Origin: Lysinibacillus sp. OF-1 | GTDB lineage: Bacteria; Bacillota; Bacilli; Bacillales_A; Planococcaceae | Reading direction: 5' to 3' | DNA length: 64,000 bases | Assembly: GCF_028356935.1 (NCBI RefSeq) | Contig: NZ_CP102798.1 | Location: forward strand, 1,922,001-1,986,000 | In this document: one piece after another, positions 15,060-22,732 of the stretch | How positions within the stretch are numbered: the first letter of the stretch is position 1 | How the letters are laid out: each line of letters starts with the position of its first letter | The notes under the pieces: generated by a model | Databases searched by the model: none | What the model saw: the letters and a program-made list of their open reading frames with translations, nothing else | What the model was told of the DNA's origin: nothing | Made by a program: the position numbers and the translations under genes

Positions 15060-16297
15060 TGTACCAAAAGGAGATTAGTAAGGATACTATGGTTGAAGTA
15101 CATACCATTGAAACATATCAGCGTGAAAATGATTCCATTACTATTCGACGTATTGGCACTTCAGACTACTTGTTATTAGATGAAATCGCTCTTAATATTT
15201 ATCGAAGCTTTTCCTCAGACAAGTCAATAGGTGAAGTCGCATTGATGCATAGTGCAAATGATTACGAGATAAATGACATTATAGAATTTGTTGAGGTGTT
15301 ATTAAATGCGGGATATGTAAAAAGTATTGATGGAGTTCTTATATCGGAAAGTTTAATAGATAACCACCCTTTAAATGCTGAGCCTAGTAAAATCTTGAAG
15401 ATATTATTTAGTAAGACTGCCTGGGCATTTTATCTATTTTCCGTGTTCGCTAATATATTTTTATTTTATTTTTCCGATAACTTACGCCCTAAGGGTTCGG
15501 ATCTTTTTGTTAGTACCTCCGGAATTGCATCTATATGTATAATAATTTTAGGTACATGGATAGTTATCTTTTTTCATGAATACGGACATATATGTGCTGC
15601 TAAAAGCGTAGGAATTGGAGCTAAAGTTAAATGGGGATATAGACTAGTTTTCCTTGTACTTGAAACGGAAGTAACTGATATCTGGTCCGTATCCAGAAAG
15701 AAAAGATATGGTGTTTATTTAGCAGGATTAGCTTGGACAAGTATGTTGATATTATTATGTTTAGTAATGCAATTTTATTTTTCGAATGAAATAATACTTA
15801 AGATACTTAAATTTACGGTTTTGATGCAACTACAAACTACTGTATTTCAAACATTACTATTTTTACGTACAGATTTATACTATGTACTTACTAATTTCTT
15901 AGAAATAGATGATCTTAATGAATCAATGAAGCTTATTTTTAAAAATATATTCACCCTAAAATTCAATAAAATAAGTAGTATATTAAACAGCATGTCAAAT
16001 AAAGAGAGGAAAATAACTAAAATTTACAGCTCTTTAAGTTTTATTGGGATTTTTGTTGCTCTCTATTTATTTTTGGTAATTGATCTACCTATTGCTTATT
16101 ATACTGTCAAACAAACTCTTGAAAAAACTTTAAAAGATCCTTTGTTCTCTATGTCTTATTGGGATGGAATTGCAATGGGAACTTTTACACTTTGTCCATT
16201 AGTTATCTTAACAATATATTTAGCATTAGATTTAAGAAAAAAAATAAAAGAAAAGAAAAGAAAAGAATTAGGTCCTATTTTGAGAAACAGTATCTAA
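15059..16297 (+). CDS. RRE/PqqD-like domain fused to membrane metallopeptidase M50
   Basis: 412 residues. Residues about 25-95 look like a winged-helix PqqD/RRE domain (ITIRRIGTSDYLLLDEIALN, then GEVALMHSANDYEINDIIEF, then LLNAGYV). Several membrane helices follow. The zinc motif HEYGH is at residues 173-177 within a helix (GTWIVIFFHEYGHICAAKSVG), and a second M50-type segment RTDLYYVLTNFLEIDDL lies near 285. This is the architecture of intramembrane peptidases found in RiPP clusters, where they mature or remove leader peptides. AAAGGGTG precedes the ATG, and translation may be coupled to a 9-codon ORF. Base composition is more AT-rich than the flanking core genes. Confidence 0.8.
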   Translation: MYQKEISKDTMVEVHTIETYQRENDSITIRRIGTSDYLLLDEIALNIYRSFSSDKSIGEVALMHSANDYEINDIIEFVEVLLNAGYVKSIDGVLISESLIDNHPLNAEPSKILKILFSKTAWAFYLFSVFANIFLFYFSDNLRPKGSDLFVSTSGIASICIIILGTWIVIFFHEYGHICAAKSVGIGAKVKWGYRLVFLVLETEVTDIWSVSRKKRYGVYLAGLAWTSMLILLCLVMQFYFSNEIILKILKFTVLMQLQTTVFQTLLFLRTDLYYVLTNFLEIDDLNESMKLIFKNIFTLKFNKISSILNSMSNKERKITKIYSSLSFIGIFVALYLFLVIDLPIAYYTVKQTLEKTLKDPLFSMSYWDGIAMGTFTLCPLVILTIYLALDLRKKIKEKKRKELGPILRNSI

Positions 16298-16355
16298 TAA
16301 AATTTTCAGTTAAATTGATAGAATTTGTATTGATGCAACAATTGGAGGTATTATC

Positions 16356-16460
16356 ATGGAGTTGAAAAAAGGATTTATTTTTGTGTTTTCTACTTTACTT
16401 TTAATTTCTTTCGTATTAGTAGCAGCCAGTGTCTCTCTTAGAACCATCCTTAATCAATAA
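16356..16460 (+). CDS. 34-residue single-TM peptide
   Basis: Begins MELKKGFIFVFSTLLLISFV and ends SLRTILNQ: a basic start, a 20-residue hydrophobic span and a short polar tail. ATTGGAGGT lies 7 bases before the ATG. The start region (ATGGAGTTGAAAAAAGGATT) resembles that of the next gene (ATGAAATTGAAAAAAGAGCT), suggesting local duplication of a translation start. It could be a self-immunity peptide, a membrane adaptor or a second product; nothing decides between these. Confidence 0.6.
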   Translation: MELKKGFIFVFSTLLLISFVLVAASVSLRTILNQ

Positions 16461-16475
16461 TAGGAAGTGAATAAC

Positions 16476-17297
16476 ATGAAATTGAAAAAAGAGCTTATTT
16501 TTTTAAAAAACAATGAATATAGCATACCCAAGAGTTCTAATGTTGAAAATCTTATCGAACAGATGTTAGATAAGATTGGGTCTGTTGATGGCGAATTAAG
16601 AGACGATCTTATTTATACGACATTTTCAAACTGGATACTAAATGATTACTTATCAGTAAACGTTCTTCAAAGATTATTAGATACCATATTGGATGAGCAG
16701 CATCTTTTTTATGGTATAGGGCAATCAAATTCAGATTCAGTTTTTACACGATCATTTTCAATGCTACTTATACCGCTTATTCTTATGGCGGATCAAAAAA
16801 AAAATTTTCTACATGACAAGGATATTTTAGAAATTAAGGAAAAAATTATACGTTACCTTCAATGTGAAAAAGATTTAAGAGGCTATGTTCCCGAGAAAGG
16901 TTGGGCACATGCATTAGCACATGCTGCTGATGCATTAAATGAGTTAGCTAAATATGATTTACCAATTGCTGAAAAACAACAGATTTTGGATGTCATTAAA
17001 AGTGTGATAAGTACAAAAACAATAAATTACACTAATTTAGAAGATGAAAGACTGATAACAGCTGTGATTACAATTTTGAAAAAAAATACTTTTAATATAG
17101 AGTTGCTTGAGAGTTGGGTTAATAGTTTTACGGATTGGGAAAAAACTGAAATTTGGCATGAGGAGTACAAAATTATATCTAATGTTAAAAATTTTTTAGG
17201 AAGTCTTTACTTTCGTTTAGAGCAAGAAGCTAATCAAAAATATGTGGCTGAAATTGTGAAAGATAAATTAATTAAAATGATGAAAGCCTATACATAA
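16476..17297 (+). CDS. DUF2785 family protein
   Basis: 273 residues from ATG 16476, 8 bases after AGGAAG; a GTG three codons earlier lies inside that site. The protein is all-helical with the DUF2785 signature DLRGYVPEKGWAHALAHAADAL at about residues 128-149, containing conserved Trp and two His. The family has no established biochemical role. Here it sits between the M50 peptidase and the ThiF-like enzyme with short spacers, so it is probably part of the peptide system, perhaps as immunity or an accessory enzyme. Confidence 0.75.
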   Translation: MKLKKELIFLKNNEYSIPKSSNVENLIEQMLDKIGSVDGELRDDLIYTTFSNWILNDYLSVNVLQRLLDTILDEQHLFYGIGQSNSDSVFTRSFSMLLIPLILMADQKKNFLHDKDILEIKEKIIRYLQCEKDLRGYVPEKGWAHALAHAADALNELAKYDLPIAEKQQILDVIKSVISTKTINYTNLEDERLITAVITILKKNTFNIELLESWVNSFTDWEKTEIWHEEYKIISNVKNFLGSLYFRLEQEANQKYVAEIVKDKLIKMMKAYT

Positions 17298-17311
17298 AGG
17301 AGTGAACTAAT

Positions 17312-18421
17312 TTGAAACCGAAATTCAAAGATTTTTATCCAGTTATTTCAATTGATTCACAAACTATTCAAATCGGAGATGAACCGAATAATGCCTATGA
17401 AATTACTGACCCAGATGGAATATTAATCAAAATCATACCTTTATTGAATGGTAAGTTGGATACAAAACAAATTTTCAACTTAATTGAAGAACGAACTTTT
17501 AGTTTTTTGGAGCTAGAAAATATTATTAAAACACTAGATGAAATTGGTCTAATCGAAGACAGTTCTATTGATAATCTTAAAGATTTAAATGACTGGCAAC
17601 GTGTAAGATACAATAATAACCTTAATTATTTCAATGTATTTAGCAATACAAATAAAACTAAATCATCTTATCAAAAAAAGCTTTTAGAGACAAAGGTTTT
17701 GGTTCTGGGAATGGGTGGATTAGGTAGCAATCTTTTAATGCAATTATCCGGGTTAGGGATTGGACATATTAAGTTTCTCGATTGCGATGAGGTAGAATTA
17801 AAAAATTTGAACCGTCAAGTCCTATATTCGGAAAGATATATAGGACAGCCAAAAACTAAAGTAGGCTTTGAAAGATTAAGTGATTTTAATACAACCATTA
17901 ATTATGAGATGATTGATAAAAGAATAAGTTCAGCTGAGGATTTAGAGAATATCATTACAAAGGACTTAGATTTTGTATTTTGTGCAGCTGATAACCCACC
18001 AATGTTGATAAACTCTTGGGTAAATGAACTTTGCGTTAAAAATAATGTTCCCTTTATTTCTGGAGGAGTAGGTTTAACTTGTGGAAGCTTCTACTCAGTT
18101 AAGCCAACAATATCACCTTGCTTAGAATGTTACTATACCTTTATTAAAGATCAGTTTGGACAAGTACTAGACGCTTATGATAATTCCAACAATGATTATA
18201 ATGCAGCTATACTACCTAATATTAGTTTGGTAGCATCAATGATGACAACCGATTTCTTACGAATACATCTTCAAATAGCTGAACCGATTTCGTTAGGGAA
18301 AAAGGTAATAGTTAATTTCTTGACTTCAGAGACAACATTTGAAAATCCTTGGGTCAATAATAGTCAATGCGAGGTTTGTTCAATAGAAAAATCAATGGCT
18401 ACCAATTTATTTCCTAAGTAA
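17312..18421 (+). CDS. ThiF/E1-like adenylating enzyme with RRE-like N-terminus
   Basis: 369 residues from a TTG start 8 bases after AAAGGAG. The N-terminal 90 residues again look like a winged-helix RRE domain (YEITDPDGILIKIIPLLNGK, then LDEIGLIED). The E1 Rossmann core follows: GMGGLGS at residues 133-139, DCDEVELKNLNRQVLYSE (Asp and Arg for ATP), GQPKTK. Zinc cysteines are paired (SPCLECYY and QCEVCS). Such enzymes (ThiF, MoeB, MccB, PaaA) adenylate carboxylates, commonly a peptide C-terminus. No YcaO, radical SAM or lanthionine enzyme is nearby, so this is the likely modifying enzyme. Confidence 0.85.
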   Translation: MKPKFKDFYPVISIDSQTIQIGDEPNNAYEITDPDGILIKIIPLLNGKLDTKQIFNLIEERTFSFLELENIIKTLDEIGLIEDSSIDNLKDLNDWQRVRYNNNLNYFNVFSNTNKTKSSYQKKLLETKVLVLGMGGLGSNLLMQLSGLGIGHIKFLDCDEVELKNLNRQVLYSERYIGQPKTKVGFERLSDFNTTINYEMIDKRISSAEDLENIITKDLDFVFCAADNPPMLINSWVNELCVKNNVPFISGGVGLTCGSFYSVKPTISPCLECYYTFIKDQFGQVLDAYDNSNNDYNAAILPNISLVASMMTTDFLRIHLQIAEPISLGKKVIVNFLTSETTFENPWVNNSQCEVCSIEKSMATNLFPK

Positions 18422-18461
18422 TAAAAGGTTGGTTTAAAATTTAACAGAAAAAACTCCTTAA

Positions 18462-18780
18462 ACGACCACCTGCTAAAGCAGGTGGATTTTGAAATGAATG
18501 TCCACGACTAAAGTCGTTTTTATTTAAGGGGGAAGCCCTTATAAAAGTTCGTGTGCTTAAGCACACTGAATATTGAAGATACCGTTCTTTTCTTCGAATT
18601 GATTGGCTATATAGTTTCTTATGATTTCTTCGGTAACCGTTCCAACAGTCGCACAAAAATACCCCCATGCCCACACGGAAAATAAACTATTAGAATGGCA
18701 ACAGTTTTGGACAACTTTATTAAGGTGGCTAGATGGCTCTCTTAAAGCATAAGGGGCGCACAAGTTGCTTGACATGGAGC
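18462..18780 (-). mobile_element. IS200/IS605-family remnant
   Basis: Three hairpins typical of an IS200/IS605 end stand in a row: CCACCTGC/GCAGGTGG (18466-18485), ACGAC/GTCGT (18504-18517) and the palindrome GTGTGCTTAAGCACAC (18551-18566). They are followed on the minus strand by the 3' part of a TnpA gene. The 5' part of the element is absent, so it is not mobile by itself. Confidence 0.75.
18557..18775 (-). pseudogene. Truncated IS200/IS605 transposase TnpA
   Basis: The C-terminal part reads SLFSVWAWGYFCATVGTVTE, then EIIRNYIANQFEE. This corresponds to the end of Y1 (HUH) transposases, where the (S/V)W...YF(C/V)ATVGxVxxExIxxYIxxQ motif is characteristic. The upstream part of the frame (SSNLCAPYALREPSS) does not fit the family and the HUH motif is absent, so the gene is 5'-truncated or frameshifted. 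Confidence 0.7.
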
Positions 18781-18821
18781 CTCTATGGGCTTGATTCGTT
18801 GAAAGGCTTAGTAATTGCTCC

Positions 18822-19034
18822 TTATCCTCTATAAAAAGTGTCCAACATTAATAAGATTACACCTAAAATATTTAATCCCCATACCTCCTTGTCAGCTAAA
18901 TTATTTAAGCTAAAACTGATTTTTGGGTTGGTTTCTAAAGCTATTATTGTAAAGATAAATAAACTTACCAATATAAATAATATAATCAAATAATTTTCCA
19001 ATATAATAAATATCTTACAATCAGAATATAACAA
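18822..19034 (-). CDS. Possible small two-TM protein at the island edge
   Basis: A 70-residue frame from a TTG without a clear ribosome site; two hydrophobic segments (residues about 14-32 and 55-66) flank a polar loop (ETNPKISFSLNNLADKE). AT-rich like the island. It could be an immunity-type membrane protein, a truncated remnant, or chance. No family recognised. Confidence 0.3.
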   Translation of the reverse strand: MLYSDCKIFIILENYLIILFILVSLFIFTIIALETNPKISFSLNNLADKEVWGLNILGVILLMLDTFYRG

Positions 19035-19065
19035 CGCTAAATTATATCTAGAAAAATAAAAAGAA

Positions 19066-19087
19066 GGTATGAAAATTAATTCATACC
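19066..19087 (-). terminator. Hairpin with T-rich tail on the minus strand
   Basis: GGTATGAA/TTCATACC with an AATTAA loop; on the minus strand it is followed by TTCTTTTTATTTTTC. No minus-strand gene ends just upstream, so it may be a leftover of deleted sequence. Confidence 0.5.
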
Positions 19088-19237
19088 TTGCTTTAAACTA
19101 CTACATTGTTCATAAAAATTACTCTATTTTATCGAATTAATCCTATGATGTAAATATTCAACCATAAAATTTCCTAGAATAAAATAAAGCGTAAAGTTTC
19201 TAAACGGAAATTTTATGCTTTACGTCACAAGAAGGGA

Positions 19238-19771
19238 ATGTTTCCAGTTTTAGAAACGGCAAGACTTAGGTTAAGAGAGCTAACTTTAGAGGATGTACCA
19301 GCCATTTTCCGCTGCTTTTCGAATGAGGCTGTAACACGCTATTATGGGCAGGAACCCTTTGTCGATACACAGCAGGCTGAACAGGCTATTAAGCAGTTTG
19401 CTAAAAACTTTGAACAAAAAAGAGGGATTCGTTGGGGCATTGAACGCAAAGATTCGAATGAAGTCATTGGTACGATTGGCTTCCATTTATGGTCGGCTGC
19501 GCATCATCGAGCAGAAATTGGCTATGAAATTCATCCCGATTACTGGCGACAAGGTTATATAAAAGAAGCCGTGCAAAAAGTGATAGCCTATGGCTTTCAG
19601 GACATGAACCTGAATCGCATTGGAGCTGTTGTCTTTTTAGAAAATGAAGCTTCCAGTCAACTATTGATGAAGCTAGGGTTCCAACAAGAAGGCATCCTAA
19701 GAGACTATATGTATCAAAATGGGCAAGCCTATGATACATTCATTTATTCTTTATTAAAAAAGGAAGAATAA
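19238..19771 (+). CDS. GNAT acetyltransferase, RimJ/RimL type
   Basis: 177 residues. The start FPVLETARLRLRELTLEDVP, the core HHRAEIGYEIHPDYWRQGYI and the end FLENEASSQLLMKLGFQQEG are textbook for RimJ/RimL-like N-acetyltransferases acting on protein N-termini or small amines. AGAAGGGA precedes the ATG. It marks the return to core-like composition after the island. Confidence 0.88.
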   Translation: MFPVLETARLRLRELTLEDVPAIFRCFSNEAVTRYYGQEPFVDTQQAEQAIKQFAKNFEQKRGIRWGIERKDSNEVIGTIGFHLWSAAHHRAEIGYEIHPDYWRQGYIKEAVQKVIAYGFQDMNLNRIGAVVFLENEASSQLLMKLGFQQEGILRDYMYQNGQAYDTFIYSLLKKEE

Positions 19772-19929
19772 TTCCACTTTTTTATTTTAAAAGAATAATA
19801 TTTAGTGAAAAAAGGATGATAAATAATGATTTAGGCTGAGTTTCGATGCTGCTTTTTTCGGCTATAGTACTAATATGAACACCAATTCATTTGTTCGTGT
19901 AAAAAGTATGTGACGAGGGGCTGGGTGTT

Positions 19930-20136
19930 ATGGAGCAATATAGCACAGCTTATTTTCAAAAGCTAGATTTACTAGCAAGCTTATACGCAGGGCATGCCGC
20001 TTTAAAGGATTCAATATCAACAGAGAAAGTCAACCAAATGGAGCGCTATCAACAAATCGAAGCGGCAATTGCCAAGCTAAATAATGAAATAAGACTGATT
20101 GAACGGACTATTTTAAAGTCCTCAAGAAATCGTTAA
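19930..20136 (+). CDS. Small helical protein, 68 residues
   Basis: MEQYSTAYFQKLDLLASLYA, then predicted coiled coil (QMERYQQIEAAIAKLNNEIR) and a basic tail. GAGGGGCTGGGTGTT precedes the ATG. No recognised family; cytoplasmic. A strong terminator follows, supporting a real monocistronic gene. Confidence 0.6.
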   Translation: MEQYSTAYFQKLDLLASLYAGHAALKDSISTEKVNQMERYQQIEAAIAKLNNEIRLIERTILKSSRNR

Positions 20137-20145
20137 TAGCAGCTC

Positions 20146-20177
20146 AACCCATGCGTGTACATGCATGGGTTTTTATC
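20146..20177 (+). terminator. Rho-independent terminator
   Basis: 9-bp stem AACCCATGC/GCATGGGTT followed by TTTTAT. Confidence 0.85.
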
Positions 20178-20280
20178 TGTAGAGGGGAGAAAACATTGCA
20201 ACATGCATCGATGAATAGAAGATCTTATTGTTGTATAGTTGAGACTTCAGCATCAAAATATTGCACTGCTTTCATAGAGC

Positions 20281-20385
20281 TATCCTTCTAGTTACTCGAT
20301 ATATCCGCTACTTTTAACACGTTATCCGTTACTCTGTCCGTTTTATCCACCAATTCGCGTATTTTATCCGTTCCCTTCCTGCTAC
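20281..20385 (-). repeat. Degenerate 21-bp phased array (five units)
   Basis: On the minus strand GGATA recurs at exactly 21-base steps (plus-strand TATCC at 20281, 20302, 20323, 20344 and 20365), while the rest of each unit varies (e.g. GGATAAAATACGCGAATTGG, GGATAAAACGGACAGAGTAA). No ORF or ribosome site is associated. It lies between convergent genes. Confidence 0.75.
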
Positions 20386-20391
20386 ATTGTA

Positions 20392-20787
20392 TTATTGAAC
20401 AAGCGTCAGTAAAAATTGATCGCGTTCTGCTTCCTCTTGCATTTTACTATCAATAAGCATTGCACCAGATTGGACATTTGTGATGGCATTGTCTACAAGA
20501 AATTGCACATTGACCTTGGCTATTTCATTGTCAACGGGGCAATCCCCCTTGAACTCTACGACGTCCTGTCCCTTTTGTGTTTCAAAATAAACCCAATATG
20601 GATTTTCACAGGCAGCGGCAAAGGCACTTTCTAAAGTTTTTGTACTATTTTCATACGTATAGTTTTGTACATATGTAATATATTCATTGTTTGTAATATC
20701 CTTTTGTGGGCCATAAAAGTACCAAAATACCCCTAAAATACCGATAGGCACAATCCACAATATATTCCTTTTACTTAATTTCCCCAT
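20392..20787 (-). CDS. Hypothetical membrane-anchored protein, 131 residues
   Basis: A single N-terminal membrane segment (residues about 10-24) is followed by a soluble, presumably extracytoplasmic domain with two cysteines (CENPYWVYFETQKGQDVVEF and CPVDNE). These could form a disulfide. GGGGGAAG precedes the ATG. No family recognised. It is transcribed away from the GH3 gene. Confidence 0.65.
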   Translation of the reverse strand: MGKLSKRNILWIVPIGILGVFWYFYGPQKDITNNEYITYVQNYTYENSTKTLESAFAAACENPYWVYFETQKGQDVVEFKGDCPVDNEIAKVNVQFLVDNAITNVQSGAMLIDSKMQEEAERDQFLLTLVQ

Positions 20788-20979
20788 GCTTTGCTTCCCC
20801 CTTTATGTGAATATTTTAACATCTTCTTTTGCATTTTTGCTAGCTTACGATAATATTTTCTATAGAAGGCCGTGATTCTGTTCATAACGTGAGCTTTGAA
20901 TTCAAGTGGCAGTTATGATAACGTTAGTTGATAGATTTGTTTCGAAGTCGCCATTTTGTTTGGTGAAGGAGGTTTTTGC

Positions 20980-22665
20980 ATGCATAAAAGAAGACGTGGT
21001 TTGCTCCTAGTTCTCGTGCTGATATTACTGGGTTTGTTCTTTTTTCTCGGCACAAAAATGCGGCCGGCCACACAAACGACAAGAAATTCTGAGCCATCCC
21101 CAGTCCAAGAGGAAGTATCTGAACAAGAGGGGGTGTCAGAAAATGTGGAGGTCATCCTACAGGACATAGCCAGTTTAGCACTAGAAGGAAGAGTCCCTTA
21201 TGTGCCGTTTGCAGCAGGTGAGGCGGATCAACAAGTGGTTCATCAGCAATGGGGGGAGCCTCAGCAAGTAACGGAGTCAGTGAATGGACGATATGAAGCT
21301 TATCAGGATGTGACGATTGGCTTTCAAGGTTCACATGCTTTTGATATTCGTTCATTTAAAGAGGATATCAAGAAAATTCATTTAGCCGATATTAAAAATA
21401 AGTTAGGTGAACCCGATGAGGTTCGTTATTATCAGGATACAACGACCAATCAAATCATTCTTGTCTACCAAGTGAATGCCGACTATCAATTAAAATGGAT
21501 TTTACCAAAACCGACTGACAGTGATCCTAATCCTGTCGTTCATCATATTTCGGTCTATACTGAATTAAAGCAACAAGCAGCTGATACGGTCAAGCAGATG
21601 ACATTGGACGAAAAAATTGGTCAAATGATGTTTGCAGGTGTGTCAGGTACGACGCTTCAGCAGGACACAACAAGCCTCATTCAAGATGACAAAGTGGGTG
21701 GTTTGATTCTTTATGGTAATAATCTTGAAACCCCTCAGCAAACAGTCACATTGATGAATGACTTAATGGCTGCCAATACCAATAATCAGGTGCCCCTTTT
21801 CATAGGAACCGACCAAGAAGGTGGGAAGGTGGTTAGATTACCAGGGCCTTTAAAAAACTTCCCAACGAATAAAAGCATTGGGGATATCAATCAATCCCAA
21901 TTGTCATTTAAAGTAGGTCAATTGCTAGGGGAACAATTAAAGGCATTTGGCTTTAACCTTGATTTTGCCCCTGTACTAGACGTCAATAGCAATCCGAATA
22001 ATCCGATTATAGGAGATCGCTCGTTTTCGAATCATCCCGATATTGTCAGCAAATTAGGCATTCAGACAATGAAAGGGCTAGAGTCCAAGCAAGTAATTCC
22101 AGTAATCAAGCATTTCCCTGGGCACGGTGATACTTCCGTGGATTCCCATTTAGAATTGCCAAAGGTGACGAAAAGTTTGGCCGATTTAAAGCAACTGGAG
22201 CTTGTCCCCTTTAAAGATGCCATTGATAACGGTGCCGATGTGGTCATGGTTGCTCATATTTTATTACCAAAGATTGACCCACAATACCCTTCATCGATGT
22301 CGAAGGAAATTATCACAGGTATGTTAAGGGAGCAGCTAGGCTTCGATGGGGTTGTCATGACAGACGATATGACGATGAAAGCTATCACGAATCATTTTGC
22401 TATCGGTCAAGCGGCTGTAGATTCAATCAAGGCTGGCAGTGATATTATATTAATCGCCCATGAGTACACGAATGTCGCATCAGCCATAAAAGCTGTGAAG
22501 GCAGCCGTCCATGATGGAGACATAACAGAGGAGCGCATTAATGAGAGTGTCCGTCGAATCATGCAGCTAAAACAAAAGTATCAGCTTGTCAATCAACCCG
22601 TGACAGCAGTTGATATCAACAAGCTCAATACAGACATCGAAAACGTATTCAATATGTATAAATAA
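20980..22665 (+). CDS. GH3 beta-N-acetylhexosaminidase (NagZ-like) with DUF4309-like N-domain
   Basis: 561 residues from ATG 20980, 6 bases after GAAGGAGG. An N-terminal membrane anchor or signal (residues 7-24) is followed by a roughly 130-residue domain with two LG/WGEP repeats (HQQWGEPQQV, KLGEPDEVRYY), which resembles DUF4309. The GH3 domain spans about 195-545. The loop KHFPGHGDTSVDSH carries the general acid/base dyad Asp388/His390, and VVMTDDM gives the nucleophile Asp462. Such enzymes release GlcNAc from muropeptides in cell-wall recycling. It is shorter than B. subtilis NagZ, and the extra N-domain probably replaces another module. Confidence 0.88.
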   Translation: MHKRRRGLLLVLVLILLGLFFFLGTKMRPATQTTRNSEPSPVQEEVSEQEGVSENVEVILQDIASLALEGRVPYVPFAAGEADQQVVHQQWGEPQQVTESVNGRYEAYQDVTIGFQGSHAFDIRSFKEDIKKIHLADIKNKLGEPDEVRYYQDTTTNQIILVYQVNADYQLKWILPKPTDSDPNPVVHHISVYTELKQQAADTVKQMTLDEKIGQMMFAGVSGTTLQQDTTSLIQDDKVGGLILYGNNLETPQQTVTLMNDLMAANTNNQVPLFIGTDQEGGKVVRLPGPLKNFPTNKSIGDINQSQLSFKVGQLLGEQLKAFGFNLDFAPVLDVNSNPNNPIIGDRSFSNHPDIVSKLGIQTMKGLESKQVIPVIKHFPGHGDTSVDSHLELPKVTKSLADLKQLELVPFKDAIDNGADVVMVAHILLPKIDPQYPSSMSKEIITGMLREQLGFDGVVMTDDMTMKAITNHFAIGQAAVDSIKAGSDIILIAHEYTNVASAIKAVKAAVHDGDITEERINESVRRIMQLKQKYQLVNQPVTAVDINKLNTDIENVFNMYK

Positions 22666-22673
22666 AGATGGAG

Positions 22674-22707
22674 AGGGACATACAGCAAGTAATGTATGTT
22701 CCTTTTT
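22674..22707 (+). terminator. Rho-independent terminator
   Basis: Stem AGGGACATAC/GTATGTTCCT (one G-T pair) with a TTTTT tail, between the GH3 gene and the regulator. Confidence 0.85.
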
Positions 22708-22732
22708 GTGAATGATGGATAAGGGTGAGAAC

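Noticed and set aside
14701..16297. Daptide class: multiple short precursors ending in Thr plus an M50 peptidase
   Set aside because: Daptide clusters need an oxidoreductase, a PLP aminotransferase and a methyltransferase to rebuild the C-terminal Thr. None is present, and a ThiF-like enzyme takes their place.
14701..18421. Microcin C-like system (MccA/MccB)
   Set aside because: The ThiF enzyme and the NRANT ending recall MccA/MccB, but microcin C peptides are usually seven residues ending in Asn, MccB has no M50 partner, and no MccC-type exporter is seen. Kept only as a mechanistic analogy.
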